This document shows positions 23,700-34,959 of a stretch of DNA of 64,000 bases, one piece after another. Source of the DNA: Panicum virgatum (lineage: Eukaryota > Streptophyta > Magnoliopsida > Poales > Poaceae); assembly GCF_016808335.1 (NCBI RefSeq), contig NC_053147.1:66896960-66960959 (forward strand). The letters are read 5' to 3'. Positions within the stretch are counted from its first letter, which is position 1; every line of letters starts with the position of its first letter. The notes under the pieces were generated by a model that saw only the letters and a program-made list of their open reading frames with translations, ran no database searches and was not told where the DNA came from. Position numbers and translations under genes: made by a program.

Positions 23700-26045
23700 T
23701 CAGAGATTCAAAGGTTCTGTGTGCATGATGTCATCCGACTCATCATCACTGTCCAGAGATATCAGAGAAACTCCTGCAGAAGCAGAATAGGAATGAGTTA
23801 TTCCCCGAAAATTGTAAAGAAATTTTGATGAGGCTAGCACACAGTTGGAATGGAATACAGTGTCCTTCACCGGGAAGAGGATCGCTTGCAAAAGCTAGAT
23901 ACAAGTTAGAGCACTTAATCGGAGGATTTTTCAGCAGATGACATGCGGTGGGCGGCAGATGGCCCAACCGAGCGCGAGGAGGCGAAGCCCGGTGTCTCGA
24001 CAACAGCAATGCCGGGGCTCACAGAGCAGGGCACATCCTGTTGGAATTGATCTCAGCAGTTAAAACATGAATTGAAGGTTGAGATCAAAACCATTGAAAC
24101 ACAAATGGTTTTGCTAAAACCACTTGAGTCCCAAGTTTTTACTAGAAACTTGGCCCTCTAGTTTAGTCAAAACTTAAGCCCTTAGTCTTGCCAAAAAACC
24201 ATTTGAGTCTCAAATAGTTTTGCTTGTGATCAGTGGGCAAAATTCAAACTATGGGTGTGGTTCCCCTATGTGTGTAGTGGCTATAAATAGAGGGAAGAGG
24301 GTTAGAACTCAAGTCAAGTTATTTCTCTCTCTCTCTCTCTCTCTTACATATCTGATCATCTCTACCACTACCAACACTAGGAAGAGCAACACCAATCCAT
24401 CTATACATTTAGATGGGTTCTTCATCTAAAGAAAGTAAGCCTACATTATATTTTCATGCACATACATGTGATTCATTAGGATCTAGTCGATCCAGAGCAT
24501 ATAACAGTGGCACCAGAGCCATGCTAGATTCTTTTGGATCCTTGTTCATGTGTTATTCATGCTTCTCTAGATGAATCGGTGCCCAAAGTTCATGTCTGTG
24601 TGCATGCCCGTAAAAATATTCATGCAATTCAAGTTGCATATGCTTCAATTAGACTTCTATCTAGCACAATCATGCTTTGATTTATGAAATTCATGATGAT
24701 TATGGTTCAAGCTCTTCACTGCATAAGCAGTTCATGTCTAATTTAAGTTTCTGTTCATGATTTTCATCATGATTAGTTCGCTGTTTATATGATTTATGTT
24801 TAATTCAAGTCTATGCTCATGATGTTTATCATGTTCTTGCATGATTTATTACTGCTAGACCCAAAATCATGAAACCCTAGCCATAGTTTTTCCCCAAAAA
24901 TTTCTTGAACCTTAGACTAAATCCATAGTTAAGGAATGGTGCCGGACATACCTTAGGGCCGCCATGGATGTCGTTGACCGCGACATCACCATGGCCGCCA
25001 CCTCTAAGTGGGTCTCCGCTCCATGTTTTGTTCCTGAGCGGCCCCTAGTCCGCCGCCGCAGATGCTCAACGCCGGCTCCCCTCGTGCGCGCTGACGTCTG
25101 GGGGAGGCCGCTGCCGGGCATGGCCGCCGCCGTGGGCCTTTCGTGCTTGCGCGCGAGTAGGCCCTTAGGGCATCGTCGAGCAACGCTCGACGGGGCTGCG
25201 CGCCTGGACAGGCGACACGCAGCTCCGGCGAGCGGAGCTCGGCAGCACCGCCGGCCCCTCCGCCCTCGATCCATGGGCACGCCGCCACCTAGCTCGGCTG
25301 CCGCCACCGCCGGGTGAAGAGGAGAGAAGAGGGAGATAGAGGAGAGAGAAAGGGGAACAAAAAATGACATTAGGGTTTTCAGGGGGCTGGGGGTGGCTGG
25401 TGGTTTTGTTCACCATGGGCCCGTCCTCAGCCGTCGGATTAGGATCCGACGGTGTGAGACGGCCGGCCGCCCCGTGGGCCAAATGGGCCGGTGCGGGGCA
25501 CCGGTTTTCTCGACAACAGCAATGTCGGGGCTCATAGAGCAGGGCACATCCTGTTGGAATTGATCTCAGCAGTTAAAACATGAATTGAAGGTTGAGATCA
25601 AAACCATGGAAACACAAATGGTTTTGCTAAATTTTTGCTAGAAACTTGGCCCTCAAGTTTAGTCAAAACTTAAGCCCTAAGTCTTGCTAAAAAACATTTG
25701 AGTCTCAAATAGTTTTGCCTGTGATCAGTGGGCAAAATTCAAACTATGGGTGTGGTTCCCTATGTGTGTAGTGGCAATAAATAGAAGGAAGAGGGTTAGA
25801 ACTCAAGTCAAGTTATTTCTCTCTCTCTCTCTCTCTCTCTTACATATCTGATCATCTCTACCACTACCAACACTAGGAAGAGCAACAACAATCCATCTAC
25901 ACATTTAGATGGGTTCTTCATCTAAAGAAAGTAAGCCTACATTATGTTTTCATGCACATACATGTGATTCATTAGGATCTAGCCGATCCAGAGCATATAA
26001 CACATCCGACTCCGGCGTCTCGGTGAAAGCAACACGGAGGAGGAC
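23700..26045 (-). pseudogene. Captured gene fragment, minus strand, split by an LTR retrotransposon
   Basis: On the minus strand an open segment runs from about 26045 (after a TTGCAG acceptor) into the insertion at 26002. It resumes at 24038 and ends at a TAA at 23930, with words such as VAFTETPESDVPC and VVETPGFASSRSVGPSAAHR. A second minus-strand segment at 23700-23768 follows a CTGCAG acceptor and reads ISLDSDDESDDIMHTEPLNL to a stop. Both look like 3' exons of a plant gene, and the intervening donor appears lost. The frame is continuous across the insertion if one target copy is removed. The product is unknown. Confidence 0.35.
24039..26002 (+). mobile_element. Short complete LTR retrotransposon (TRIM-like)
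   Basis: The 5' LTR 24039-24506 and 3' LTR 25552-26002 start TGTTGGAATTGATC and end AGAGCATATAACA. The target duplication CATCC is perfect (24034-24038 and 26003-26007). A primer site complementary to initiator tRNA-Met (TGGCACCAGAGCCATG) directly follows the 5' LTR. Both LTRs have a TATAAATAG or AATAAATAG box and a CT microsatellite. The internal 1-kb region has no gag or pol, only AT-rich sequence and a GC-rich segment. The 3' LTR lacks a short segment present in the 5' LTR. Unusually, the 44 bases before each LTR are also duplicated. Confidence 0.85.
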
Positions 26046-26936
26046 AGAGTCAGGCATGTCTGCAACGGCGGCGCCGCGGGCGGTGGGTTCCCCTAGTCGT
26101 CATCCAGCACGAGGACATGCAACTTGGGTGCCGAGGACAAGGAGGGCCGCGGCTTCGGTGGGGATAGGTGTCGTCGAGGACGATGGGGCGCGCTCGTCCT
26201 TGATGCCAAGTCGTCAACGTCCGCACGCTCTTTCGGTCACCAGCCTGAGCCTGCGCCGCAGTGCCCCTGCCTCCTCCGCCGTCGCGGCCGCAGCGCCGCA
26301 GCGAGCAAGCAAGGAGAAGAGGGCAGGCGAGCCGCAGCGCCCTGGGCAGGGCTTGTTTGGCGCGGCGCCGGCGGGCATGGCGAGCAGTCCCGCAAGGAGA
26401 AGAGGGCATGCGAGCCGTCCCGCAAGGAGAAGAGGGCATGGGAATCAGCTGCGAGCGAGCCAAGCCAGCGTCGGGCAGGCAGGAGAGCTGCACGCGCGAG
26501 GCATCGTTGGATTGCAGGCAGACGGGCGGATCGCGCGACTGCAGAGTAACATCGCCCACAGCGACGTCAGAGGATCTCATTGCGCAGGGCAGGTAGGCTG
26601 TAGGCAGCAGGGGGCCGCGTGAGCGGGGAGAGCTTTGGGCAGCGGTGGCCAGCGGTGGCTGTTGTGGCATAGAGGAGCGGTGGAGAGAAAGACGGGGACT
26701 AAGACTGACAGGCGGGCCCCATGTGTAAGAGGGGTAAACTGGAAATTTTAAGCTACTGTTAATTGCCGTTTCACCGAAAGCTGACGGCAGTGATATAGGA
26801 GTCCAAAAAAAGTAGGATCCATAGCTGATTGGGAATGAAAAGTTTTTTAGTGGCATGGAAGAAATTGGAAACTTTTTTAATGGTTTGTAGGGAATAGCCT
26901 CAATAAGTTTTGCATGGTTGATTCTTTATTTTCAAA

Positions 26937-27070
26937 GGGTCAGTTGGATCCATGCCACTCCAATTTCTTGAAATTGGATCTCATGTTGAAAATCATGCCA
27001 TTGAGTGGCATGATTTTCAACATGACACCCAATTTCACAGAGTTGTGGTGGCATGAATCGAATTTTCCCT
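26937..27070. mobile_element. Mutator-like MITE, copy 1
   Basis: A 134-bp element starting GGGTCAGTTGGATCCATGCC and ending in the complement of GGGAAAATTCGATTCATGCC. A perfect 9-bp target duplication ATTTTCAAA flanks it (26928-26936, 27071-27079). A second family member in the opposite orientation lies at 55491. Confidence 0.9.
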
Positions 27071-27079
27071 ATTTTCAAA

Positions 27080-29105
27080 AGGTGTCTAGATTCTTAAGGT
27101 CATTTCTAGTGAAGATTTCATAAGAATTTCATACATATTAATATACATATTAAATAGGGTACCATGTCACCCTTTTAAATGATGTGGAACTGGATTAATG
27201 AGGACAGAGATGAAATGGATTTTTTTTGAAAAATAAGATGAAATAGATTTCATTTAGATGAAACCATTTATGCACGATTACCAACTCTTGATGAGTCTTA
27301 TAATTAAATGTAACTAGAGTATGAAATAGCAAATATGAAGCAATATACACGGTTACCAACTCTTGATAGGTCTTGAATTAAATGTGATGAGATTCTATGA
27401 AATAGCAAATATGAAACAATGCATTGAGTTTTATTTGTATTTTGTTCATGTGGCACTTTTAAAAATAAGAAAATGAAACTATCTATTAGGATGGGCCTTA
27501 AAAAACACCGTTTCTATTGATAAAACCTTGTTATTCGCACTTTAGGACGCTTGACTTCGTCCTTTTGGTCAAACTCACTCCACGTGGGAACATTATTTGT
27601 GTGGTCGGCTCCACTTCCACCACGGAGAGCAGAGGAGATCCTACACCCAACATTCACGCAGAGAATCCGAATCCGACTGCCGCCCACGCCCCAAAAAAAG
27701 CTCGCCGGGCCACGCACCACCGAGCAGCAGCGCAGTGGAGTGTGGCAGGGCAAGGCATTGCAAAGCACTACTCATCGCATATCCCACGGTTCCTCTCCCG
27801 CAAAAGCGAAAGCCTCGATTTTTTTTAGCCAACAGCAAAAAGTCGGTGCCCAATTTTAGCAGCGGCATTCCTCCACCTCCACGGAGGCGATCGGCGGAGC
27901 ACGCGACAGAAATAGGCGGGCGGCTGCAGAGAGATTGGCGGAGGAGTCGAGGAGGGGGTTACATGAGACAAGGCCGGAGGCGGAGGAGGCGACGGGCGGA
28001 GGAGGGGTTAAATGAGCCAGCGAGACCGGAGGCGGAGGAGCGGGCGGTGTAGAGGAGGCGGAGGAAGCGGACCGCGTGGGGGCTTTCCACCTTGGTCTTC
28101 GTCTTCTCCTTTCGCCTCTTCGTCTTCTTCTTCCCTGAGGTGATTTCGCTGCCCTTGTTCCTGGGCACCCAGTGCGTGCTCCCTTTTCTAGCCTTTTTTT
28201 CTTTCTTTCTTTGTTTCTTGGCATATTGCTCTGCAAATTTCGGATCTTTAGGTGGAGGGGGCAAGAACCAAGCTTGGTTTAGTTCAGATTAGATGCCAAC
28301 CGATGGAGGCGGCGGCACAACGCATGCGTTTTGTTACATTTTTTCCCTTTTGCGTTGCCATTCAGGCATGCTCCTGAATGGATTAGATTACAGGAGAGAA
28401 ATGATTGCATGTGTATTTTTTTAATCAGGGTCTATCCCATACTGCAGATTACTGAATAGGAATGCCCAATTTGTATTTGATTTGGGCAAAAGGTGGTAGC
28501 CTCTTGCCTATGCCGCTGAGATGGAAAACATCTTTCGTAATGTCCACTTGACATTTCGGCGATGTACTGCATCATGCGTATCTTGCTAGTCCTAAATTGT
28601 TTGATTCCATTTGGTTATTATAGGCAGATGTGCTGTTAAGATCATGTTTAATGCCAGAGATTGTTATGTTTTTTCAGTAACAACAATGCACCAATATACG
28701 CTGTTGGCTCTTGTCTGCCATGTTTCATTATATCATTTATTGCTGGGATGCTCTAACCGATGACTCCATACTATTTAGCTTTCTTTAGATGTTAAGAGCA
28801 ATGCCGATTCCATGAGAAGTTTAGAAGGGAATACGTGTAGCTGTAACTTGTCTCATCATTTTCCTCCCTGTGCTAGCAATTTTACCAATATGTTAGTTTT
28901 CTCTGGTTTTGTGGTATGTTGCATGGTTCACGTTATGTATACCTGATTCCTTTTGCTTATTTTTCTGTCTTGTCTTGAAATGCAGATTACCTTCAGATTC
29001 GGACGTTTTCCACACACCCCAGAAAGATATAGTATTCGGAGCACTCTCCTATGCTTCCAAGAGACACACTCATTTCTTTCTTTGTCATAGACGCAAGATC
29101 TTCTC
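27080..29105 (+). other. Promoter and 5' leader region of the glycosyltransferase gene
   Basis: AT-rich sequence to 27500, then a GC-rich promoter and probable non-coding first exon around 27600-28200. A TTGAAATGCAG acceptor near 28985 begins the leader exon containing the ATG at 29106. Open frames here are inconsistent between strands. I infer a 5'-leader intron of roughly 0.8 kb. Confidence 0.4.
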
Positions 29106-30200
29106 ATGGCCAGAGACTTACCCCATCCGCCTGTAACGAGACGAAAAATTCTGCCTTTCAAGTTCCTGATACCATTTGTTCTGATTCTTTCTGTGTCTGT
29201 TATTGCTGTCACCCAGTACTTCCAAAGTATCTCTTACCTTCTGCGCCCACTGTGGGACACACCACCTACACCATTCACCCGCATTCCACACTACTATGCT
29301 CCCAATATCTCCATGCCCCAGCTGTGCCAGCTCCATGGCTGGGGCATCCTTCCCTCCCCACGGCGTGTGTTTGATGCTGTCCTCTTCAGTAATGAACTTG
29401 ACATTCTGGAAATCCGTTACCGTGAGCTCCTCCCATATGTTGATAGGTTTGTCATCCTTGAGGCCAATGCCACCTTCACCGGTATCCCCAAGTCACTCTC
29501 CTTTTATGAAAACATCGGCCGTTTTGCATTTGCTGGATCAAAGATTGTCTATGACATGCTTTCTATTGGAGAACTGGATACTGATCATCTTAGGCAGCCC
29601 TTCAATGTCGAGGCATATCATCGTCGTTCACTTAACATGTTGATACGAAGATCAGGTATTGCTGCTGGTGATGCGCTGATCATGGCTGATGCTGATGAGA
29701 TCCCTAGCCCCGAGACACTGCAGTTGCTCAAGTGGTGTGATGGAATACCACCAGTCATGCACCTTGAGATGAAGAACTATATGTATTCCTTTGAATTTCC
29801 TGTGGACGACAACAGCTGGAGAGCATCAGCACATGTGTTCAATGAGCGTACATTATATCGCCACTCCCGTCAGAGCAACCTAATTCTGGCAGATTCAGGT
29901 TGGCACTGCAGTTTCTGCTTCAGGGACATCAAGGAGTTTATTTTCAAGATGAAGGCGTACAGCCATGCAGACCGAGTGAAACAGCAAAGCTTCCTAAATC
30001 CAGAAAGAATTCAGAAGATCATATGCAATGGGGAGGACCTTTTTGACATGCTACCTGAAGAGTATACATTCAGAGACCTCTTCAAGAAGATGGGGCCGAT
30101 ACCGAAGTCAGCATCTGCTGTGCATCTGCCTTCCTATTTGATCAAGAATGCAGACAAGTTCAGATTCTTACTACCTGGTGGATGCTTGAGATCAAAGTAG
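29106..30200 (+). CDS. Glycosyltransferase family 17 protein (type II membrane)
   Basis: A single coding exon of 364 codons from ATG 29106. Residues 18-38 form a membrane anchor ([18 protein letters not shown]) after a short basic cytosolic tail, as in Golgi type II glycosyltransferases. The body matches family 17, whose animal member MGAT3 adds a bisecting beta-1,4-GlcNAc to N-glycans. Recognisable words are [20 protein letters not shown] (90-109), [11 protein letters not shown] (116-126) and the acidic donor-site motif ADADEIPS (194-201). Sequons occur at N67 and N121. Length is normal for plant members, whose acceptor is not established. The frame is intact and a leader intron is likely upstream. 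The family call is strong; the substrate is unknown. Confidence 0.85.
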   Translation: MARDLPHPPVTRRKILPFKFLIPFVLILSVSVIAVTQYFQSISYLLRPLWDTPPTPFTRIPHYYAPNISMPQLCQLHGWGILPSPRRVFDAVLFSNELDILEIRYRELLPYVDRFVILEANATFTGIPKSLSFYENIGRFAFAGSKIVYDMLSIGELDTDHLRQPFNVEAYHRRSLNMLIRRSGIAAGDALIMADADEIPSPETLQLLKWCDGIPPVMHLEMKNYMYSFEFPVDDNSWRASAHVFNERTLYRHSRQSNLILADSGWHCSFCFRDIKEFIFKMKAYSHADRVKQQSFLNPERIQKIICNGEDLFDMLPEEYTFRDLFKKMGPIPKSASAVHLPSYLIKNADKFRFLLPGGCLRSK

Positions 30201-32055
30201 ATCAGATGTTAGCATTGTTAGTCAACAGTATTTGTTTTAGCTTCAATACTGTTGTTCATGTGGAAACAGGTGTTTTTGTTTGATCTGAAATAGTGTTACT
30301 TTTACTCTTTTAGATAGGGTGCTAGGAGCTATTTTGGTGTGTACTTGAGGAACTATGGGAATTTTCACCTTGTGTACGTAGTGATGGGCTTTTCACCCCT
30401 GAATTTACAGCAAGCGACATAGAAGTAAAAGTGGATACAGGAAGTATCTGTTGGGTTCACCCTGATCTTTCTTTTGCAAACAGCTGGAGATTATTTGTTG
30501 GCTATCATTTTTGGCATTGTACAACCAATGGCCAGCCAGGATTGAAATGCCCTAGATCATCTGCATTCTGTTCTGATGATCCGATTCAATGACACAGTGC
30601 AAGGTCTCTAATATGTATGGTTGTAGGTCAAATCAATGTCAGCCCAATCTTGTCTCTCTTTATCTAGTCTCAGGCCCTCTCTTTCAGAACAGCACGAGTC
30701 CGTTGCATGGCCCTATCTTCGTAAGAAGACATATGGATGGTCGTCTTGTCAGGGAAAGATCTCATCTTCTAGCGTGCTGATAAAATGATGTTAGTGCCAC
30801 GCAGATAATAATTTTCAAGGCTAGATTTAGGACGGTTCCGGGCACATGCCACCAATCAATGCTAGTACATTGTATATTTTAGTTTCCCTTTGTGATAGTG
30901 TACATAGAAATCTTCTTCACCAAGTTTGTTATTTTCTCGCTTCAGTAGTGCAGGCTGCAGTAAACAGGAGGGAGTTAGTTTGGAAGGTCATGTGGTGCCT
31001 AAAAATATACCTTTTGTTGTTTGGGAACGATGAGGATATCGTTATATTGATGAAGATGCCATTCATAAGGTTAAAACGGGATTGTCTGCAATTCTTCAGC
31101 AACGTAATCGTGAAATGGTGATACAAATTGCAATCTTTTGGGCTCATCCCAACCAGCAGCTGGCTGGATCGGAGACTGTTTGGCAGCTCTGGCCAGTGCA
31201 CTCGATCAACTGCATTCTCTCAAACACAAACAACACTGGAGAGCTGCACTCTCGTAATTTGATGTAACTATATGGATGTGTTTCAGTTTCGGACTTTCAG
31301 TAAACGGTTTTGTTGTCTTCCCACATGCATGGGCGAGTAATTTGAGAAAGAGGTGGCATTTGGAAGCACCGGTTCTGATCTTGAGAGCTTGCGAGTCTCG
31401 GACTCTGGGCTGTAATTCTGAATCCATCTCTCGTTATCTGAACAAAAATTTTTACTTGTTTCTCTGATATGGAGAACATGGACTCATGGTCACGGCGCAA
31501 TCTAGGATGTAAACGACGGCCAACGATGTAAACTGGATGATGACATGGATTTGGGTTGATGTCCACTAGTTGGCCCAACGGCCAACTGGGCCTTTGACTC
31601 GCGCTCTGATCGGGAGCGTCTAGCCCAATGCGAGGCTGGTGGGCTCTTGTCGTGCAGTGCAATAAATAGGAGGTGGGGGCCAGGAGCTCATCGTACGAGG
31701 TTCACTGCCGGGCACTTCCCACTATCCAAACCCTAAAACCGCTCAGAGAGGAGCACTGCAGCTATGGGAAGCTCCACCGATGCCCTCTACTCTAGCTCAC
31801 TGTTGCTGTCGACCTTGCCATCGCCACCGCGACGCTTCTGCACCATGCGTTGCTGCCCCATAGCAGACCTTCACCAACAAAGAAGGTGATGGCCGGGTCG
31901 AGTTCCCTAAGAACCAGTCAGTCTACTGCTAGATGATCCAAAAGTACACCTAACAATAGATGGTCAATATGCTTGCGTGGTAGACTGCCAATGAGAGGTT
32001 AGAAACTATTCTTTTTGTGCATTACCAGTACTCACTACTTGAAGGATCTACTGAC
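30201..32055 (+). other. 3' UTR and intergenic
   Basis: The first few hundred bases are probably 3' UTR of the glycosyltransferase. At 31660-31760 a TATA-like AATAAATAGG, a leader-like stretch and an ATG occur, but the frame stops quickly, so any gene is a remnant. Nothing else is supported. Confidence 0.4.
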
Positions 32056-32199
32056 AACGGAAGATGTTTTGCACGGATGAGTCTCCTCTGCAGTACTGCA
32101 GAGGGACTCACCCCCTGACATGTGGGCTCGAGTGATGTGGGGCCCACACATCAGTGAGGGTGAGTCCCTCTGCAGTACTGCAGAGGATTTGCTTCCGTT
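32056..32199. repeat. MITE built from nested palindromes
   Basis: It starts AACGGAAG and ends CTTCCGTT. Inside, the perfect 18-base palindrome CTCTGCAGTACTGCAGAG occurs twice (32086-32103 and 32168-32185). Each copy is followed or preceded by GGACTCACCC or its complement, so both the copies and the whole element fold back. Confidence 0.8.
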
Positions 32200-32308
32200 T
32201 TGCACAGCGTGGCAAGTCATATGCAATGTAGGCGAAAGTTACAACGTGACTTGCTTTTCATAAAAAAAACAACCTGACTTGCTGGAGGAAAGTCACTGGA
32301 TGTGAAAA

Positions 32309-32532
32309 TCCTTGTTTGGGAGGGCTCCAGGTGCTCCAGCTCCTACCACTGTAGCGCACTATAGCAACCCGCAGCCTGAGCCGGTGGAGCTACTTTTCCA
32401 GCTTCACCCTTTTCCTTGTTCATTTAATTTTGAACCTCCATTTGCATACCCGCTTCATGTCACAGTGAAAATAGTGTTGCTACTGTAGCACGAAGCTGGA
32501 GCTGTTTCCGGCGGAGCCATGCCAAAGAGGCT
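32309..32532. repeat. MITE-like element
   Basis: Weak inverted ends (TTTGGGAGGGCTCC and the complement of GAGCCATGCCAAAGAGGC) flank a section with inverted CACTGTAGC and GCTACTGTAGC motifs. It is non-coding. The borders are approximate. Confidence 0.45.
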
Positions 32533-32760
32533 CTCAGGATTTTCTTATAGTTCCATTCCGCCAATGAGAGGTCTCTAAGTTCCTCTAATTTTTCAAGAAA
32601 GAGAGGGCAAGCTTTACATTTGCAATATTAGCTGATAGGCTGGAAACTTGTTTTCCCAACCTTTGAGTGTTCCTTTTAAATTTTTGAACTTTGCAGAGAG
32701 ATTTTTGGCCTTGTCTTGCTGATAGTTCGCGACTCGCAATGATCATCCATATTGTACTAC
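32533..32760. other. Spacer
   Basis: Short AT-rich spacer between two transposable elements, with no supported gene. Confidence 0.3.
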
Positions 32761-33235
32761 CACTACTAGAAAACAAGCCTTAGGTCCACCCCAAAAGTAA
32801 CAGCAGGTACCGGTTCATCTCCATACCGGTACTTTTGGGGTGGTGGAATCTATGAATGAGTCTTAGGTACCAGATGGTAACTTTTATATTAGTACCGGGT
32901 GGTACCACCAACCGGTACCTATAGACGAGCCTTAGGTACCGGTTGGTGTTACCTTAGGCTCATCCATGGATTACTTTAAAAGAAAAATATCTCCTTTTCT
33001 ATCAGAACCACTGTGTAGTTGAGATGGTAAAGGAGGAACGTGCGAGGCTAGAGGTCGCGAGTTCAAATCCCAGCCAAAGAGAATATTTTGCGTGAATTTT
33101 GGAGGCCTTAGGTACTGGTTATTTTACACGGTACCAAAGGCTCGTACCTTTGGTACCGCTTGTGGGGTACCGGTTCAAAAAACCGGTACCAAAGGGCATA
33201 TGCAACCGGTGCCTTAAGCCATTTTTCTAGTAGTA
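32761..33235. mobile_element. Non-autonomous CACTA element with tRNA-like boxes
   Basis: It starts CACTACTAGAAAA and ends TTTTTCTAGTAGTA, matching CACTA-superfamily ends apart from the last base. Subterminal repeats of GGTACCGG and CCGGTACC in both orientations are typical of the superfamily. Inside, TAGTTGAGATGG (33016) and GAGTTCAAATCC (33059) match RNA polymerase III A and B boxes about 43 bases apart, so a tRNA-related fragment has been incorporated. There is no transposase. A 3-bp target duplication was not clear. Confidence 0.7.
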
Positions 33236-33750
33236 TTCATGTTCCATTCACTAGTTTTCGAACATGAAAATCTTTCCCTTCCCTTGGGAATTTCAGTATT
33301 TATCTCAATAACACAGGGAGAATGATATGATTGTTTCCACTATAATTGGTCAAACAATCGTATGTGGATAATTTTGTGTGCATGAATATGATGAGGTGAA
33401 CGGTATTGCTTATTCGACTATGTATATTTTTCCCCTTGTAGAGGCGAATCTGCTAGCTTAGAAAGCTCGTTTCGCAAGAAACTTTTATATCACTTTTTTC
33501 TTAATTAAAAATACACACATCTCTCCCAAGCATTCTTATTTCTTGAAGAAGAAGAAAAATCACCTGCTGCAGCATTGCTCCAAGCTGAATGTACTCATTT
33601 TATTCCTGGGCCGGTTGGCAAGGGCTTCGTCAAGGTGCCACGCTCGTGCTGTGAAAGGCCAGTGCTCTGCTGCGCATGCCCCATGTCACAACTAATAAGT
33701 CTTACCAAACGAGTTTCATCCTTTTTTTGAAGGAGTGATTATGTATTGTA
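33236..33750. other. Intergenic, no gene recognised
   Basis: AT-rich spacer with no coding or RNA gene evidence. Confidence 0.35.
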
Positions 33751-33754
33751 TGGC

Positions 33755-34670
33755 TGGGCATATTACCCGAAGCCCGAAACCCGTACCCGAAAAACCCGAA
33801 CCCGTATCCGAAAAACCCGAACCCGAAAAGTCCGACCACTATTTCGGGTAGCAAACTCCGGTACCGAAATTATTACGGGTAATTCGGGTATTAAATCCCG
33901 GTACCCGAAATACCCGAAAACCCGAAGTGCCCCGTACCAAAATCTGTCTCAGAAGCAAATTTGGCCCACCACAGCCCAATCTCTGTATGGCTACCCACCT
34001 CCAACGCAACCTTATTCTCTTTACTGTCTTCTTCTCCCAGACCTAGTGCCCAATCCCCATCCCTCTCACCCCCGGCGGCGGCGCCTCCGAGACCTCCGTG
34101 TGACCGCGCCCCCACAAATTGCTAGCGGGTGGAGAGCATGCCGAGGAGCAGCGGTGACGGGGCGGCCAGCGGTGTCTGCGTCACGACGACGCGCGGCCGC
34201 GGCAGCCGGAGCCCGGCGGCGAGCGGCAACATGACCTGCGGCCGCGGCAACAGGAGCACAACGGATGAGCGGCAACACGGACGCGCGGCCGCGGAGCGGC
34301 GGTCGGCACCACAACACGACGGGCGGGGCTGAGTACTCAGGTGGCTTGCCGGCTGCTTGCGACGCCGGCTGCTTGCTTGCTATTGCTACTACGCCTGCAG
34401 CCTGCTGCTTGCATCCTTGCTTGCTTGCTACGCCGGCTGCTTGCTCGTGGATATGCTGCTTCCTCGTTTGCATTTGTGTTGCTACTTGCTGGCTGCCTTC
34501 ATAGTTGCATCTCGGGTTGTTCGGGTAAACCCGAATTCGAACCCGAAATGTCGGGTACCCGAAATGTCGGGTTTTGTTTATTTTGAACAAATTTCGGGTT
34601 GAAGATTTCAAAACCCGAAATTTTAAAAACCCGAAAAATCCGACCCGAAATTTTCGGGTAGCGTATTGGA
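33755..34670. mobile_element. Second CCCGAA-rich hAT-like element, degraded
   Basis: It starts near TATGGCTGGGCATATTACCCG, resembling the end of the 5794-6260 element. Two blocks of CCCGAA and TTCGGG units (33760-33925 and 34515-34670) flank a central GC-rich segment. The segment has no identifiable protein, only CTTGC-type low-complexity repeats at 34365-34500. The right terminus is not clean. Confidence 0.5.
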
Positions 34671-34959
34671 TGAAAGTTAACACTACTCCATTTGATCTTC
34701 AATCAAGTCAGGTAATCAGAAACTCCCCTTTTTCTGTTTATTCCGTCCGTCCGACAGGTGGGCCGTCTCCCTCCAAACGAACTCTGGCTCGCACGGCCTT
34801 CGTCTTCCTCTCGCCACTACGCCTATAAATTGGCGTCGCGCTCCTCCCGCCGACCCGCGCTCCTCCCGCCGACCCAAGAAAGATATCCCTCCCCTTCCTG
34901 TCGATCCTCCCATTCCCGTCGACCTTGTGCTGTCCGAAAGAAGAAGAAGCGCCATCCAC

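Larger units (their letters stand above)
18437..26901. mobile_element. Large Pack-MULE-like element with nested insertions
   Basis: Left terminus 18437-18514 and right terminus 26824-26901 are inverted repeats with about nine mismatches over 78 bases, starting GAGACAATTCCCTACAAGCC and GAGGCTATTCCCTACAAACC. The arms continue further: 19277-19486 and 22351 onward match the complement of about 26640-26820. The 7-bp repeat AATAAGT abuts both ends (18430-18436, 26902-26908). No transposase was found. The interior carries gene-like fragments and three younger insertions. The long TIRs and captured fragments point to a Mutator-like Pack-MULE, although 7 bp is shorter than the usual 9-bp duplication. 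Confidence 0.65.

Noticed and set aside
26050..26856. 268-codon minus-strand frame
   Set aside because: It begins in the Pack-MULE terminal repeat and runs through biased sequence. Only the short segment near 26045 looks like real exon.
28092..28264. Lys-rich minus-strand frame resembling a small ribosomal protein tail
   Set aside because: It starts at TTG, has no partner exon and lies in the probable leader region of the plus-strand glycosyltransferase gene.
33016..33070. Functional tRNA gene
   Set aside because: A and B boxes are present, but no acceptor stem or full cloverleaf can be drawn.
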